A stretch of DNA of 64,000 nucleotides. It comes from Porpolomopsis calyptriformis. Its lineage: Eukaryota > Basidiomycota > Agaricomycetes > Agaricales > Hygrophoraceae. This document shows, one piece after another, positions 46,461 to 59,900 of the stretch (positions are counted from its first letter, which is position 1; every line of letters begins with the position of its first letter). The translations under genes and the position numbers were made by a program. Location of the stretch: positions 1,860,001 through 1,924,000 of the forward strand of contig OX621171.1 of NCBI GenBank assembly GCA_951640195.1, read 5' to 3'. The notes under the pieces are model-generated. The model saw nothing but the letters and a program-made list of their open reading frames with translations, did no database searches and was not told where the DNA came from.

Positions 46461-47698
46461 GGGTCAGAGAGATCAAAACGATTTCAAACGGTTACGGCGA
46501 GAGGATGGAAATGCTGAGGTTGGGATCGAACGGTAAGGCTTTCATTAAAAAATCTGAATATCAGGCCCCTGTGTTGAATAATATGGTTATCAAGATTCGG
46601 CACGCAATCTCTCAGATGCAGTAGAGAAGCATGGATGGTGACCCTTGCCATCCCTCCCGTCTGTAGATTCCACCTTGTTCTCCCTTAGCCAACTTCCTCT
46701 TTACCTTCTTCTCAGGGTGGCCCTCGTACCCATTCTCACTCCCGCACTCTCTTTTCCTACATTTCATCTGCTCACGCACGTCGGATATTCCCTATGAATT
46801 GAATTTTCATTATGACCTTTTGTGTTGGTATCCAGATGACCACTCACCAAGGTGCAAACCATTCACCGCTTCTCCAACATCATCAAGGATGGCAGTCACG
46901 CTCCATTACAAAGTGAGAAATAAGTGATTCTGAGTCGTCTGAAGAAGCACAAAGATGTCTTTCAGCCGTACTTTAATCTTATGTTGCTATACTAGGTGTA
47001 CCCAAGGCCCTTTACCTCGGCATGTCGTAGATTGACGGCATTTAAAGTTTTCTTAGCAGGCAAGTATTGCGTTCCATAATACAGGCTATCGATAAGGTTG
47101 AAGACATTAGCAAACCTTTGCCAAAATGAGACTGTTGGAAGGAAGGGAAGGGAAATCAACGAAAAACAGTAACTAAATCACTCAATCACCCCCTCACATC
47201 TTTTCAGTGATGAAAATTTCTAGTTACTGAAAAACAATACCACAGAGTAGGTTTGTAGGTGCGGATCATTAGCAAATTGGAAAACTTACATTTAGCTAAG
47301 GCGGCAGCTGACTAGTCTACATTAAATTGACTTCACCATGCCCAAAGTACATCTAATCATTGCATGATCACCACGAATCAGTGCCAGTTGATCTGTTTAT
47401 CAGTAAATTTCAGTTACGAATGCTGTAATACAATGAGAAAGTCGCTACTATTCAAACGAGAAAAAGAGACCTTCGGTGATAAAATTTCATCGATTTTAGT
47501 TCCAATGGAGATGACCTCAACATCTCACTTGATTTTATGGTTCATCCTTCTTTTATAATTACACTCACGATTGTCCAAACTGCCTCTTTTGAAGTGCGCA
47601 GCCAAGCATAAGTTATGCTGGGCTCGATTTGAACACCTACCAAATATAGGATTAACAAACATTCACAAGTTCCAAAAGCACTACCGAATCCGAATCCA
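46461..47698. other. Gene-poor interval
   Basis: No gene supported. It contains copy 2 of the dispersed ~90-bp repeat and AT-rich sequence before the WAVR-FGH pseudogene. Confidence 0.45.
46996..47078 (+). repeat. Dispersed ~90-bp repeat, copy 2
   Basis: Partner of 32051-32141, same orientation. Confidence 0.9.
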
Positions 47699-49133
47699 AT
47701 GGCAAATCTCGATTTTATTCTCAACGATACCCATAGATGGCAGGATGGCATCTCAGAGGTTCAACCAAGCAGCTGGCTGTGTCTATTTGAATTGGAGAAT
47801 TCAAAGAACTACCTGTTCAAACCGATGGGTTCCGATACAAAGATACGCTGGAAGTATTTTCCATTGGAATTCATTGCCTTTAATATCATCACGAATCAGT
47901 CTCGCCACTTTTCCTTGCCATTCATGCTGTGCCAACAGGTTGCGTTTCTTGATCTTCAATATTGGGCTAGCCTGGTTTCTGGAGATAAATCGATGTCGCG
48001 CTATTTAGAGCTGCTAAGGGATGACCTCCTTGAAGAATTCTTCGCAATGGAACCCCCTTCCAGCTTTAATGAACAACCTTAGAGTACCCGGCCTTGGGCC
48101 GTTCGAACGATGCACTCCTTTGGCCACTCGAAGCCTGACCGTGACGCTTATCTCACCACATGCAGAGAACAGGGCTGGGAGAGTTATATGCATGGCGACC
48201 CATTGGAATATCGTACGTGATGAATCGCTCCCAAAGTCCTGATGGTTTATACTACGTTCTATAATAGGATGGACAGATATTTTCAACAAATATAAAAAAC
48301 AAAATACCTGGATGAATTCGGGTCATCATATTATAGACAGCCTTGCAAGCGCACTGAACAAAGCGAGGGAACATATCTCTGTGGGCCCTTCAAACGTTTT
48401 ACTCTCTGCAGCCGACCTTCTCGACAAAGGCGACACCTGTTTGGCACAACAAGCTGGTGTGTGAATGGGATCCATCGCTCTCATGCTACATCAGATATCC
48501 TGACTAAACGATCAGCCACAGTCAAGATCCCTGAGTTCGATATAAGTATCGACCCAACACATGTGGATAAATCACCATTGGATGTCGCATTGGCACATTC
48601 TACCTCAAAAGCTGGTACGTGAATGGGATCTATGGGTCTCATGCCACACCAGATATCAAATATCTAGACTGATGATGATGATCAGCCACAGAGGAGATTT
48701 CTTCTTCATTCGCAGGCGAAATCGAACAGAGGCTTAGGGCTCCGTTGCCAACATGCATCGTGCAGCCAAACAAGTTAGTTCATTCAGCCGCTCGATAACT
48801 TAGCATCCTTTGACTACTGTATAGCAGACAATCATCTACACGTGTGGCCATGGTACGAACCTCGGAACCTCCAAGTAGGCAGGCTACTCAACGTGAATTT
48901 ATTTATTGCGTATTGATTTATTAACTTATTCTTATTCTTATTTCTCTCCCACTTCAACAGCACAGGTTGAACGAGGGAAAAACTACAAACAAAACAAGTG
49001 GAAGCGGAATAAAAAGAAGAAAATGAAGGCAGCTCTATTACGAGAGACAGAGGCTGAGTTAGCTGTGCGCAACCCACCCAGCCAACCAATGCGACCCAAC
49101 CATTCAACCACACGGGTGAACCGAGGGAGATAA
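47699..49133 (+). pseudogene. WAVR-FGH family protein, paralogue 3, with one in-frame stop
   Basis: Six exons chain in phase (47699-48212, 48268-48456, 48516-48614, 48686-48773, 48828-48892, 48961-49133), 376 codons in all. The family core is intact: HRWQDG, LPFMLCQQVAFLDLQYW, SRYLELLRDDLL, PWAVRTMHSFGHSKPDRDAYL, HGDPLEYRWTDIF. A single TAG at 48080-48082 interrupts it exactly where paralogue 2 has Lys or Met, 20 residues after the conserved LRxDL and with no gap in the alignment. A one-base change from AAG is enough. Everything downstream stays open with good splice sites, so inactivation is recent, or the stop is bypassed or absent in other alleles. Exons 3 and 4 and their introns look like a tandem internal duplication. 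The C-terminus is very basic (KQNKWKRNKKKKMKAALLR), suggesting nuclear or nucleic-acid association. Confidence 0.75.
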
Positions 49134-49466
49134 TAGCTTCAAGGGTGTAGCGCATCTGCTGGGCCAAACACTAACCGCAAGTACAACGTGGGGCTCTATC
49201 TCCCTAAGGGATAGGGAGTCCAGAAGCTGCCACCTTTCTGTATATGTAAATAAAGCAGATTGTGTTCGGCATATCTACTAGGTTACATGAGGTTGTAATT
49301 GGTTTCATCGCAGGCAAGGTAATGTATGTATTCATGTATGTTTTTTTTTTTTTTTCACGTGAGACATGAGCATCAAAGTCCAACTCAATTGTATCGATTG
49401 TAAAACTGTAACAAAGTACAGGCATATGATAGCAGCACATCAATAGATAATGAATAGAAACTGTCC
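49134..49466. other. Short convergent intergenic region with poly(T)
   Basis: A run of about 17 T at 49340-49357 is followed directly by cacgtgag. It separates the ends of two convergent WAVR-FGH-type genes. No LINE body was recognised next to it. Confidence 0.5.
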
Positions 49467-52173
49467 CTATGGCGGTGGAAGAAAAAGTTCGGTGGATAAA
49501 CATTTTTCTTCACTGAGCGCCATCCAATGCTCTCCACTGACGAGTACTTCTGACTCCATAGCTGTCAGGCTGATTCCTGCCCTTTCTAGTATCACCTTGA
49601 TCTGTTTCTGGGCCTCGTTGATTTCTCCTTCTTCCTCCTGAAAAAGGACATCCCACTCGGTCATCGGAAGGTCTGGCCTTTTCTGCTCACCCGGCAAAAG
49701 GTACTCATTCGATTTGAGAATCATTCTGGCCAGCGCCAAGAATGGCCGTCGATATATTTCTGGAAAGCTAGCTTTTAAACAAAAATGAGGGGATATCATT
49801 CATTCACGTGCTCACTTCGACTTTTGGCGACATGTGGAAGCGCTAAAACCATGCGAGAAAGCAACCTTGAGACGTGGTGATTTGCATTTGTTGAAAAATG
49901 ACCATGCATATGGTCGAAGTCCCGCGATTGTTCAGTGAGGTGAAGCGTCTCATAGGTATAAAAGTGACCTCCCGAACAATAGCTTGGCGTGGGGGTGTAT
50001 ACGGCATGCCAAATGCCAGGAGGCATAATTCTGACACATAGAATCAATATATGAGCATGAGTAATCAATTTTTAGAGCGTTAATAATATAAAAACTTACA
50101 GAATCTCCCCTGCAGAAAGAAACGTCGTGAAAATCTGAGCATGTTGATTCAGTTGGTGTAGTTGACTGAAGCAAATATCCTTGTGCAGGCTGCGCAACTT
50201 GTTCCGGGAGTTGTGACTTTTTGTGTATCTAGGTCGAATAATGGCCCAAATTTTTATCCCGGCGTGCGCATAGATCCAGGTACACAAGCCGTTAGCATCC
50301 TTGTGGGGGAATGTTACGAAGCCAGCATGCGTCAGCAGGTTCCACTGCATCATTTGCCAGGTGCACATCCGAATAACCTGTGGCCCTGGAAGGACTAGTT
50401 CTTGTCGAGTATTCGGCATCTTGTGATGCTTCGACTTGTCCTTTGGAGGGTGCTTCCAAAACTTCGCGAATGATTCATGTTTTGTGAGCTGGAATGCGAG
50501 TGCTTCGTCACTTATTCGACTGTTAAGGTTACTTGTTGAAATAAGCCAATGTACAAGCTCTCAGCACTCTTACCATATAATAGAGGGGGCGGCATTTCTC
50601 AGTGAAGGGGCATCCAGGATATTTCCACAGATGTCTACACCCTCAGATGCCTCGATAAACTCCCCCAGGGAAGAGTGGCTGTGGATGATGCCATCTGACT
50701 CCTTCTTGGACCTACCGACTGCACGCAATCTTGCGTCTATACAATATTAAACCACAGTAATCGTAGAGATGGATTTTACGTACCATGCCACTGAACTGGC
50801 TGGCTTAATGGACCCCTTGCTGCCTCAATCTCCTCCTTACAAAACGTCTCCGGACCTTCAAGATGTTGACCCTGTAATATAATGCATCGCTGATTAGCGA
50901 GATGGAGTCGCACGGCTTCATCGATGGCATGAAGTGGTTGGGAAGGTTCTCTTGGTGGGATAACGACATAGTTAGTTTCATCCAAGTCCCAGTTGTTTAT
51001 CGAATGGGTTGCAGATGAACCATCAGGTGATTTGGCAAGCACCTCAACTAATTTAGCGTCCTTAACAAAGCTTCAGTTAGCTGATCAAGAACGAGCACAA
51101 AATGATGGACGGACTGCATTTTGATGGCCCGGAACGTGAACCCATGGAAGTACGGTTTGCGACCCATTGGCCCATTGAATCGAGGATGCGTCCTGGGGAA
51201 AGTTCACTCCCCTCAACGAAGTAAAGTAGTCGTGCTTATTCTGGGTGAGGGGTGCTGATGTTATGCGTTATCTTCTTCTTCATAAGGATGATGCGATGCG
51301 AATAACTTCACATACCAGATATCGTAGCTGGTTGATGTTTTTTTCGACTCGTGGGTTCTTCATCATCGGACAAAGATCGTTTTTGGGGAAGACTAGCGGC
51401 GCTCACTTCTTGGCCCAGTTCATTGGGATGGTTGATGAATCCGATCGCAATAAGATATTGCAGCGAGTCAGATTTCTCTTGAGCGGCATCGCTTGAAGTG
51501 CCAGCCGTCGCTGGAGAGTCTGACCAAGTGTCGGTCGCAAGCATCTCGTTCCCAAATGACACGACCCTGGATATGTGACTCTTCCAATCTTCAGTGAGCG
51601 ATTTAATATCAGCTGTTGCACCCAATATTGATAAGATTACTCACCATATTGAGTCGGATCGTCATCTTCATAAGGCAGACGGTTCTCGTTTTTGCAACGA
51701 TCGGCATAGAGTTGGCGACCTGTTTGAGAGTGTCCAAATGAATGGTAGACTCTGACGGCCCATTGCTTCACCGTCTTCAATCGCAATGATGCTTGAGTGA
51801 GCAGTTTACGATCCTCAAACCACAACTCATGCTGCACGGCCAAACAGAGGTTCTGGAGGTACTGTTTGATTCGTCCTGCATGTCGTACCTGGTTCTCTGC
51901 TTCAAGGCAGCTGTGGCGATGACTCAGGTCAAGGAAAGCAAGGATAGAGCGGTAATGGATGTGTATTTCGCGAGATCGCAGTGAGTTGTTGTGGTAGAAA
52001 AAGAGCTTGAATGTTGTTTGGGTCGATAATTCTGAGAAGCGCCAGAAATTGGACGGTTTATTCAAGAGGGTGGATGTCTTGGCTGGCCATAAAGCCTCAT
52101 CATCAAATAGCTCTCCTTCTTTGTTGGCTATCGGTTGGGTGGCCATGATAATGAACGTATGTGTGGGGGTCAC
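49467..52173 (-). CDS. WAVR-FGH/JmjC fusion protein, intact copy B
   Basis: Eight exons (52173-51645, 51612-51316, 51254-51115, 51060-50784, 50736-50574, 50519-50100, 50030-49816, 49771-49467) join in frame to 781 residues. Residues about 40-175 are the WAVR-FGH domain (FWRFSEL, WAVRVYHSFGHSQTGRQLY, EDDDPTQYG). After a hydrophilic linker, VIPPREPSQP...RCIILQGQHLEG begins a cupin/JmjC region. The iron ligands would be His and Asp of FPHKD (about 541/543) and His of IMPPGIWHAVYTP (about 617), followed by GGHFYTYETL. A Lys in GIKIW could contact 2-oxoglutarate. JmjC enzymes hydroxylate or demethylate histone lysines or other targets. The gene starts at 52173 or ten codons later. In copy A an equivalent CGA codon is TGA. 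The last exon is acidic and helical (EEEGEINEAQKQIKVILERA). Confidence 0.82.
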
Positions 52174-52734
52174 GTGGGTATTTATTCGATTAAAGAGTTT
52201 GAAAGCTACAAAGACGATATGATTCTATCCAGGACTTGGATTAGATCATGTGCTATAAATGAATGCCGTATTCTCAAGTTTGAGGGTGACAAAGAAGCCC
52301 TGACGTTTTCTTTGCCATTTGATTCATTCCACTACTCCTTCATCTGGTTGAAGGAGTTATAAATATTACGGTGAAAACCATCATCCTCATTATAATTTAT
52401 TGAAGTGAAGGATACAGATTGTGGAGGTGTGAGGTATACCGCTGAGGAAAGGTGGCTACAATGATCTGTAAGTCCCATGGTAACTTGCAGCTGCTGTTCG
52501 CATGTAAAAAAACAAAAAACATCAAGAAACTTTCATTATCATCTTCGTCTTCATCTTCGTCTTCATCTTCCTTTCGAATCGTGGAGGAATGGTAACACTG
52601 TTATCGGAGAATTGAGGCTGCCCCCCCTCTATCTCAGCTTGGATCTTGGATCAGTATCAGCTTGGTAAATTCATCTGAATGAAATGCACCATGGGATCCC
52701 ACTGGCTGATCATTATCAGCTGAAAGATTCATTG
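52174..52734. other. Intergenic, copy B of 1559-2119
   Basis: Same content as in copy A; the CTTCATCTTCGT microsatellite keeps two CpG sites here that are TpG in copy A. Confidence 0.5.
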
Positions 52735-53784
52735 CTAGCTGTGAAATACTAAATGATCACAATGAGTGAATGTGAACCATGTGTGTCTTACAGACCTACC
52801 CAAGATCAGCCTCATGGGTAGGTGATGATGTATTTACACCGTATCCATGGGAATCTGGGTTGATATTCTTCTCCTGAACATCGTTAGCCCACTGTTGGGC
52901 TGTATTTTCATTGATGCCAGTAGCAAAGAGAAGCATATAGCATTAGAGCATCCCTAAGCCAAGATGTTGATTTCATTTACTCTCACCGTTAACTCCAAGG
53001 AACAAAGCAAGCGCACAGGTCACACAGTGCCCTCTGTCAAACCGGGGAGGTTTCGTGTGTGATTCTAGCTGCTGGAGACATAGCTGGAACCCCCTGCTTA
53101 GCCAGTTTGTATGGGTTTCGAATAAAGTATGCCATTCTATGTAGTTTGAATTGGAAAGTATGATGAGATAAGGGAAGCTTGTGTATGCAGAAGCTGCCTC
53201 TTACGGTATAAGGTTGGGTCTTCATGGGTGTATGGAGTCCACCCATTTGCCTTGCATTTCTGAAGGTACTCCCGTCTGCCGAAGAAAGAGTGGCCAAAAA
53301 AGTGATTCATTCTAACTGCCCACGGTATTGTCGTTTTAGGTTGGAAGCTAGAGCCAAAGCTGCCATGGTTTTGTGATAACTCAACCCAGAGATCAGACCT
53401 GAGCCTTTCCAGGTAACGTGTGATACGATTTGCACTGGGATGAGGGTTAGCAACATTCGCCCAGTATTCAAGGTCAAGAAGAGCGATCTGAAGTGTGGTC
53501 GATAGAGGGAGAGTGTAGTGTCGATGTTTGTTTCTGCTTTTGCAAAAAGCATGTAAAATGATCTGCTTTTGCTGGTTCAATTTGAGGGTCAAGTCAGGTT
53601 GTGTGAAAGGGTGGCTGATTTCCTCAAAGAGCCAGATGGTGTCGCTTGGTGGAACAGGAGAGCGATCGTTCGACCACCGATTATTATCCGCATCCAAGCA
53701 TCGAGAAGAACACATCATTTGGTTCCAAGGGTAGTTACATTTGGGGGTGGGTGGATAACTGCATGAAAACAAGATAATCAGCAT
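52735..53784 (-). CDS. WAVR-FGH family protein, paralogue 2 (copy B)
   Basis: Near-identical to 2120-3169. Differences seen: a Met to Thr change just before PWAVR (from a CpG transition), Cys to Arg and Gln to Arg in the N-terminal part, a Ser to Cys-type change in the last exons, and loss of an alternative internal ATG. The PWAVRMNHFFGHSFFGRREY core is unchanged, which suggests the product is maintained. Same uncertainty about first and last exons as in copy A. Confidence 0.6.
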
Positions 53785-54252
53785 AAAATTTATCTAGATG
53801 TGGTGAAAAAATAAGCATTCATTCAATCGCATGCGTATAGCCATTGTGGTGCTGGAAGTAGTTTCGTGTGTGAGTCACAGCTCTTGATCACTACTTAGGC
53901 TCCTCACACATCACTTCATAGCACATCACTTCATAAGTACATAACAGCTAGTTGATATTCACGCATACACAGACAAGATAGCTGGGAGTTAATCAATACA
54001 GTATCAAAGCAACTTGATATGTTATGCGTGACATCACATTTGCATACCAAAATGGGATGGGAGTGGCGCATGTGAACTTGCTAATTTACACCTGCACACA
54101 GCTCAACATGTCTACACAGGTTTAGCACAAATCGTATGTAGTAGACTTATATAGTAACTAGCTTGGAATGCAGCAATACAAGTTGATTAATATTTGTGGA
54201 AAGTTTGATGCGACATGCATGCAGCGTAATAGATGCTAATTCAGTAATTTTA
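53785..54252. other. Intergenic, copy B of 3170-3637
   Basis: Identical by eye to copy A, including the paired cacatcacttcata motif. Confidence 0.5.
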
Positions 54253-55403
54253 TCAAGACCATAACCTCCATGATGGTCTGTAGTTAAGCTTTCTGTCTCC
54301 ATAGAGAACCTGAACCTGAGTGTGGTTGCTTTCGAGCATTTCACCTGACGCAATCATCTCCTCCATCCTTTTCAATGCCAACCGTGCAAACTCTTCACAG
54401 TCCATGTCTATCCAAGCGTCGAATATACCAGCCCACGTAGCTGTGTTTGTAAAGGTATTATTGAGATATATAACTTGAGGCGATGCTTGTAAACTGGATT
54501 TGGGGGAATTTTTTGCTAAGATTCTAGCGGACTGCTTGATAAAGTCAGTAGTACCCTTCACTTTCAAGCTAGTGCCAACCACAAGGAGAAGATCTAGTTG
54601 GCGACTGGGGGTGGTAGTTAACCCAAGATCATTTTGCTGCACGTTTGCTATTTCTTCTCCTCGAGGATGTGGTTCTCCGTAAAGAATGATATTGGGTCGG
54701 AGTCGAGGCACAGTCGTTCTGCGTTTGCCCTGCTCTACCCTCTTTTCCATATTGATTTGACATTCAGTGCATTCTGGTAGTTGGCCCTCTTTCAAAGAGG
54801 GGTAGTATGGTTCGAGGATAAAAATGGAGGAGCAGCCAGGGCATCGTAGTTCCTCTAGGGATCCATGCAATGGAATGCATCGGGCTGGTCCATCACTGGG
54901 GTGAATTTCTGAGGACATATGTAACCCAGCCTTGAGCTCCAAACCATCGATATTTTGAGTGTAAACACGGAGTAACACTCCTTGGAGGTCTAGAGCACGA
55001 AGGAAATGGTGGAAGGCAGTGGGTTGTGCGATCGCCGCTTTCTCAGCAAGGGTGGCAATGAGCTGACAATGCAGTGATTGTTGCTTTTGGGTCTAGAACA
55101 TTAACTTGGTCAACTAATCCTCACTTGAACATATATTTCTCACTACGAGGGATGAGCTAGTAAGCAGATCAGTCAGGTTGACTCCGGTAAATCCAGATAG
55201 TGCGTTGCCAGTATATAAGCCGTCTGGTCCTCTAAAACATGGAATACCTGCAGCCACGGATATTCCTGCTCCTAGAGAGTAGGTAAGTATTTCAATGAAA
55301 CATGATGATGGGTCGATTTACCACAGAGCACGACGATTCTCTTTGCTTTCAGTATTCCATCCATTAGATCTGTTGCACTTTGTTTTATAGTGGAGGGGAA
55401 CAT
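54253..55403 (-). CDS. Sirtuin, copy B
   Basis: Exons 55403-55322, 55271-55147 and 55092-54253, 348 residues, all sirtuin motifs as in copy A. The only coding difference I found is GIS-Val instead of GIS-Met in the NAD-binding loop, from cca(t/c)gga. Strong conservation of this gene between copies, compared with decay of the JmjC gene in copy A, may hint at which gene matters most, but the sample is one pair. Confidence 0.9.
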
Positions 55404-55475
55404 AATAGCTGAGTTTTTAGCAGTAACACGGTGAAGGATAGTAGGTATTAGATAAGCTAGAAGAATGGTAAGGTA

Positions 55476-56841
55476 TCAAATAAGCAAATCTGAGCTACAC
55501 CGAGGGCAAGTATAGTATGTTTGGTCTGTAACAACTAATAGCTCATAAGAGTCTGTGTTATCTATGCCGAATTCTGCCTCAAGCCAGTTTTCCCAGTCAG
55601 TGTCTATCATATTTAACCGAGACTCCTCAATGAGGTGAGCAGCTATCCATCCAGAGGCTTGGACGACACTGCGTTCCTGTGAAGAAAGCAACTTTCTAGC
55701 CTTGTTCACGATCCTAATATTTCCGGCTGTAAAATAAGTGAGACCTCCCCTAGCTGTGGGTTGGAAAGCAACTTGAAGTATAATTTTTGGGGTGTCGGCA
55801 AACTTCTCTATAGCATAGAGATTGTTAAGATACTGCTGCTGGGTAATGTTGGCAGGGGTTCCTAGGCAAGTAAGATGGGACCATCTTTTGCAGGACCAGC
55901 AGTAGCGTTGTTCCTCTGTATCGGGGGACCAAAGTGAATAACAGTGAGTTGCGCCACATATTTCTGGCTCGCCCTACCACCCAATAGATTACTACAGGGT
56001 ATATGTTTAGTTCAATGAACGCACCTTCAATGCCTGCCTATGCCCATCCCAGAAGTATCTAATAGAAATTTTAGTATAATAGATGGGTTGGTATTATCGT
56101 CAAGCTTACCGCATGTAATACGCGGTTACTGGAGGTTGATCTTCAATCTGATTTTTAATAATAACAATGTCGATTGTATCTACAGTTTAATTTTCAGTTC
56201 AGTTCAGTTCATTCTTTTATATCTGCTTCTCGATATAATAACCCTCACCTTCCAAGGCTTGCGCATCAATGATATCTGTAGAATCAGAGCCACACAGCTC
56301 TTGCTTTCCAAATGTGTTTATATACCTGTCAAGAGTAAGAAGAACATAGAGTGACAGGAGAAGGAGTAGGTTTTGAGATACAACCTTTTAGTATCAGCCT
56401 TAACATCACTTCTCTCCAACAACTGCTTGGCTGTATACATCCATGAAACCTTAGCAAGATACTTGTTCTAAAGCACATTGTCAACATTGGGTAGGGTAGC
56501 TTGAGCAGGTGTATCACCTTAGTAGTTTTTCTTATTTGTAGGATCAAACCTTTCCAATAGTCATCCATTATAATATTATTTTCTTCCTTTGCATGGAGGC
56601 CAAGGTGACGGATGAGGCAGCTGTGTTTGAGGGAAATAATCAAATGACTACTATTCAAGCATTATCGATAAACACTTACAAGTCATTCTTAACGAATTTG
56701 CAAGGAGAGCCTATAAAGTTTTGATTTGGAACAAATAGAACAAGGCATAGGTGATATCTCACCATCATTTGGATTAGGAACCTCGAGGTATTCTACGACT
56801 TTTGCAGATTTCCATTGTTTTTCCTCGGTTGTAGGTGCCAT
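55476..56841 (-). CDS. BAH-PHD chromatin reader protein, copy B
   Basis: Same eight-exon chain as 4861-6226, shifted by 50615. Differences include Pro to Leu near the C-terminus (SYELLVV) and a changed base inside the 5' splice region of intron 7 (gtgcgt instead of gtgcat); the GT is intact. A changed base in exon 3 gives Asp-Asp-Tyr as in copy A (silent). All zinc ligands are retained. Confidence 0.85.
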
Positions 56842-56970
56842 AATAATAAATCTACGGACCAATGTTGATTATTCGTATTATATTCCCACAGCTATATATA
56901 TGTCACGTGAATGTAGATACACTTTGTCTCGACTATTGCACAAACATAGCTCTCGATCTTAACCTCCAAT
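56842..56970. promoter_or_regulatory. Shared divergent promoter, copy B
   Basis: Identical by eye to 6227-6355; CACGTG at 56904-56909 and the CCAAT box are both kept. Confidence 0.55.
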
Positions 56971-59900
56971 ATGGCAAACCAGGCAAATGAAGGTGCAGAT
57001 TATGACAGTGATATAGATAGGATCATAGCTATGTCCTCACTAGCCAAGGTAAGCCTATCCCTAGTAGTTATGTATCTAATTCGATTCACACAATTAAATC
57101 ATTACGAGGCTAATAAAACCATAATAAACCAGGAAGGGGATTCGACTTCTAGTGGTTCAGATGATAGTGATATACGTAATATCCTGAATATGCCTTGTGC
57201 AGAGAAGATGCCAATGCCAATACCGATGCTAGGAGAAAAACATATGCCTTCCAAAAAACATATATTAATCAACAAAAAGCCAGTATACTCAGTAAGTGTA
57301 TATCTGTTTTCAAGGTTAAAGTGCTCACATTATTACAGACAACGTTAATTAGCCTAAATCATCTTAACATCCAGAATTCGGATCAGCAATATATATCGAT
57401 ACCTCCATTGGCTCCCTTAGGTCCCCAGCCAGGTCCTTCAAGGGTCCAAAACGCAATAAGTAGAAAGGATAATGACGCTGTATGTCTCAATTAACCTATG
57501 ACAATAATAACTTACATTTATTTATTTTCCAGGTGGCGAAAGCATGGTATGTATTTTAAGAGAAATCATAAGATACTTGCGTATTAATACTGATTAGGTT
57601 TAGTGATTATAGCTCTCCTTCAGAGCCTTCGGTGGATATTAGAAGGAACAACTCGCGATTTGAAACCAGACACCGGTGAATAAATCTATCATTCGAAATG
57701 TTAGGTTAAATACTAAACTTTTAGAAGCTCAACAAGCCGATCATCATCGCCAGCTAGCAATAACGGATCAGATTTCATTGGATCCAGTGAAAGTGACAGC
57801 GCTCATTCTCATTTACTAGCAAAAAATGCCATTCGATTGAATCTACCACGATCTGAGCAAGAGCTTTTTATAGGTATGTTCTTATATTATTGGTGGTGAT
57901 TAGACTCATTAAGGATATTAGACACGAAGCTAGCAGATCCAAGGATATGGGCTTCAGCTTGTCAATCATTGGGATCTGCTAAGCCTGGAAACCACCTGGA
58001 TCACGCGGTCATAGAAATTTACCTTTTGAAATCATGGTATATGTCCATTCAACCCCAGATGCCATCTCAGAGATATTCCTACTATCTAGACTCGGAAACG
58101 GTGAGCAGGGTAATAAGAGAAGAAGAAGACATCCTGTCTACCGAAATCCATAAAACTCTCCTTCTTCCACCTCACGTTGCTATCCCGAAAAAGCCTGTGT
58201 TATTTTTCCCTCCACTATCATGGCAATCTTCTGCAACCCAAAGGCTAGCTTTATTTGATTACCAGCAGGAGAAGGTTCTTGTTTTTAGCCATGGAGCTCC
58301 ACTCGAAACCAATATGTACTCAGATTGGACGGAGTGGAATGGCAACTACTATTGGAGGGCTATTGCTAATGTGTTTGGGTGGATCCTGGGTAGTGAGTTG
58401 GATGAGCGAGGTCCCCAAGTAATCGAACCGAATTGGAATACGGTGAAAATCTCGTTTCTATACAGAAGAAGCATATTCATATACATATTTCAACAGAGTG
58501 AGGCTGACACTGGTTCCTGGATGGCATCGCTTTGCCAAGAAATCTTTGATAATGGTTGGATGTATTCCACAGACATTAACCAACACCCACTTGCACCCAA
58601 ATTGCAATGTGTTCATGCGATGCGAGAGAGAATATTTCTCACTGCGCTTCAAACTGTACAAAAATCATATGACTTCTGGAACAAGACTCAGACCCTGCTT
58701 CGGTATTCCATGGAACCCAATTCTGAGGTTGTGAATGATATGAAGGCTGGGCTTTTAAAATTCAAGCGTTTCGAGGTAATAGCACTTGCGCTTGCAACTG
58801 CTCGTATGAAGTGTGAGTATTATCTCATTCCGATTACCTGTGATAATCAATCTAAAGAGGCTACCTATATTAATCAACTAGGCCATCTTCTGGATAGTCA
58901 CGACAAGGATGGCAATGCCAGCAATGACGACAACAATCACAATGATGATGACAATGACAATGACAATGATGACAACGATGATGATTCCATTGTAATCAAC
59001 CTACCACCTCAGCCTTCCAGAAGGTCTCTACCTGAAATCCAACTTCCAGAGGTTGAGCTAAATGGGAATGGGGGTGAAGAAGCATTAGCAACAAGCGTTG
59101 ATGAGCGGCCTTTTGATGACTACGAATCAGCTATGTTGGTTTGCTCCGAGGATCAAGCTGATATCATTCCAAACACGTGGACCTTTGACACCAATGGAAT
59201 GCTTGTATTGGGCAAGCACTGGAGTATCTGGAGGGATAGAGGCTATAGGTTGCAGGCCGATTTTTTCTCTATGTTCAATAACCAGGAACCGGTTCTCCTC
59301 AATGACCACCTTCTTCCACACTGGGATTCAAGTGATCAAGCAAGTGGATGTTTACCATCATCTCCAGTTGCATACCCATCCTCGTTATCTTCTCATTCTT
59401 CTGAGGTGCTGAATTCCCTACCAGCTATGGACAACCCAGATGTGACTGTGATGGGTGCTCAGGATATGTTGGATGAGGCGGGAGGGGTGGAAGGGACATC
59501 AGAGAGCCAGGGTGTGTTTGTAAAAGGTAAAGCACGCAACAACAAATTCATCTACTTCGACTTGGAGAAGGATAGAGTAAACCTGGACGATGAAGAAGTG
59601 TCAGTGTCGGTGGATATCGACAGCGTCATATGGGTCACGCATAAACCACAGTTCATTGGTCCAATCAATATTCACCTTCTTCCACTGTTAGACGACAAAC
59701 CTCCATTCTCTATCAACAATCATGTCTATGTCCAGGTTCTACAACCACCTACCACTCGAAATCCTAGGCAGAGGTCTAAAAGGTATCCACTTAGTGCCTT
59801 GCCACATACCCATTTTGGGCAGATGGGTCAAGGATCAGGCCAATTTAACACCTACGTCTTCTTCCCTCGTATGATTAGGAAAGACCCAGGAACGCATAGA

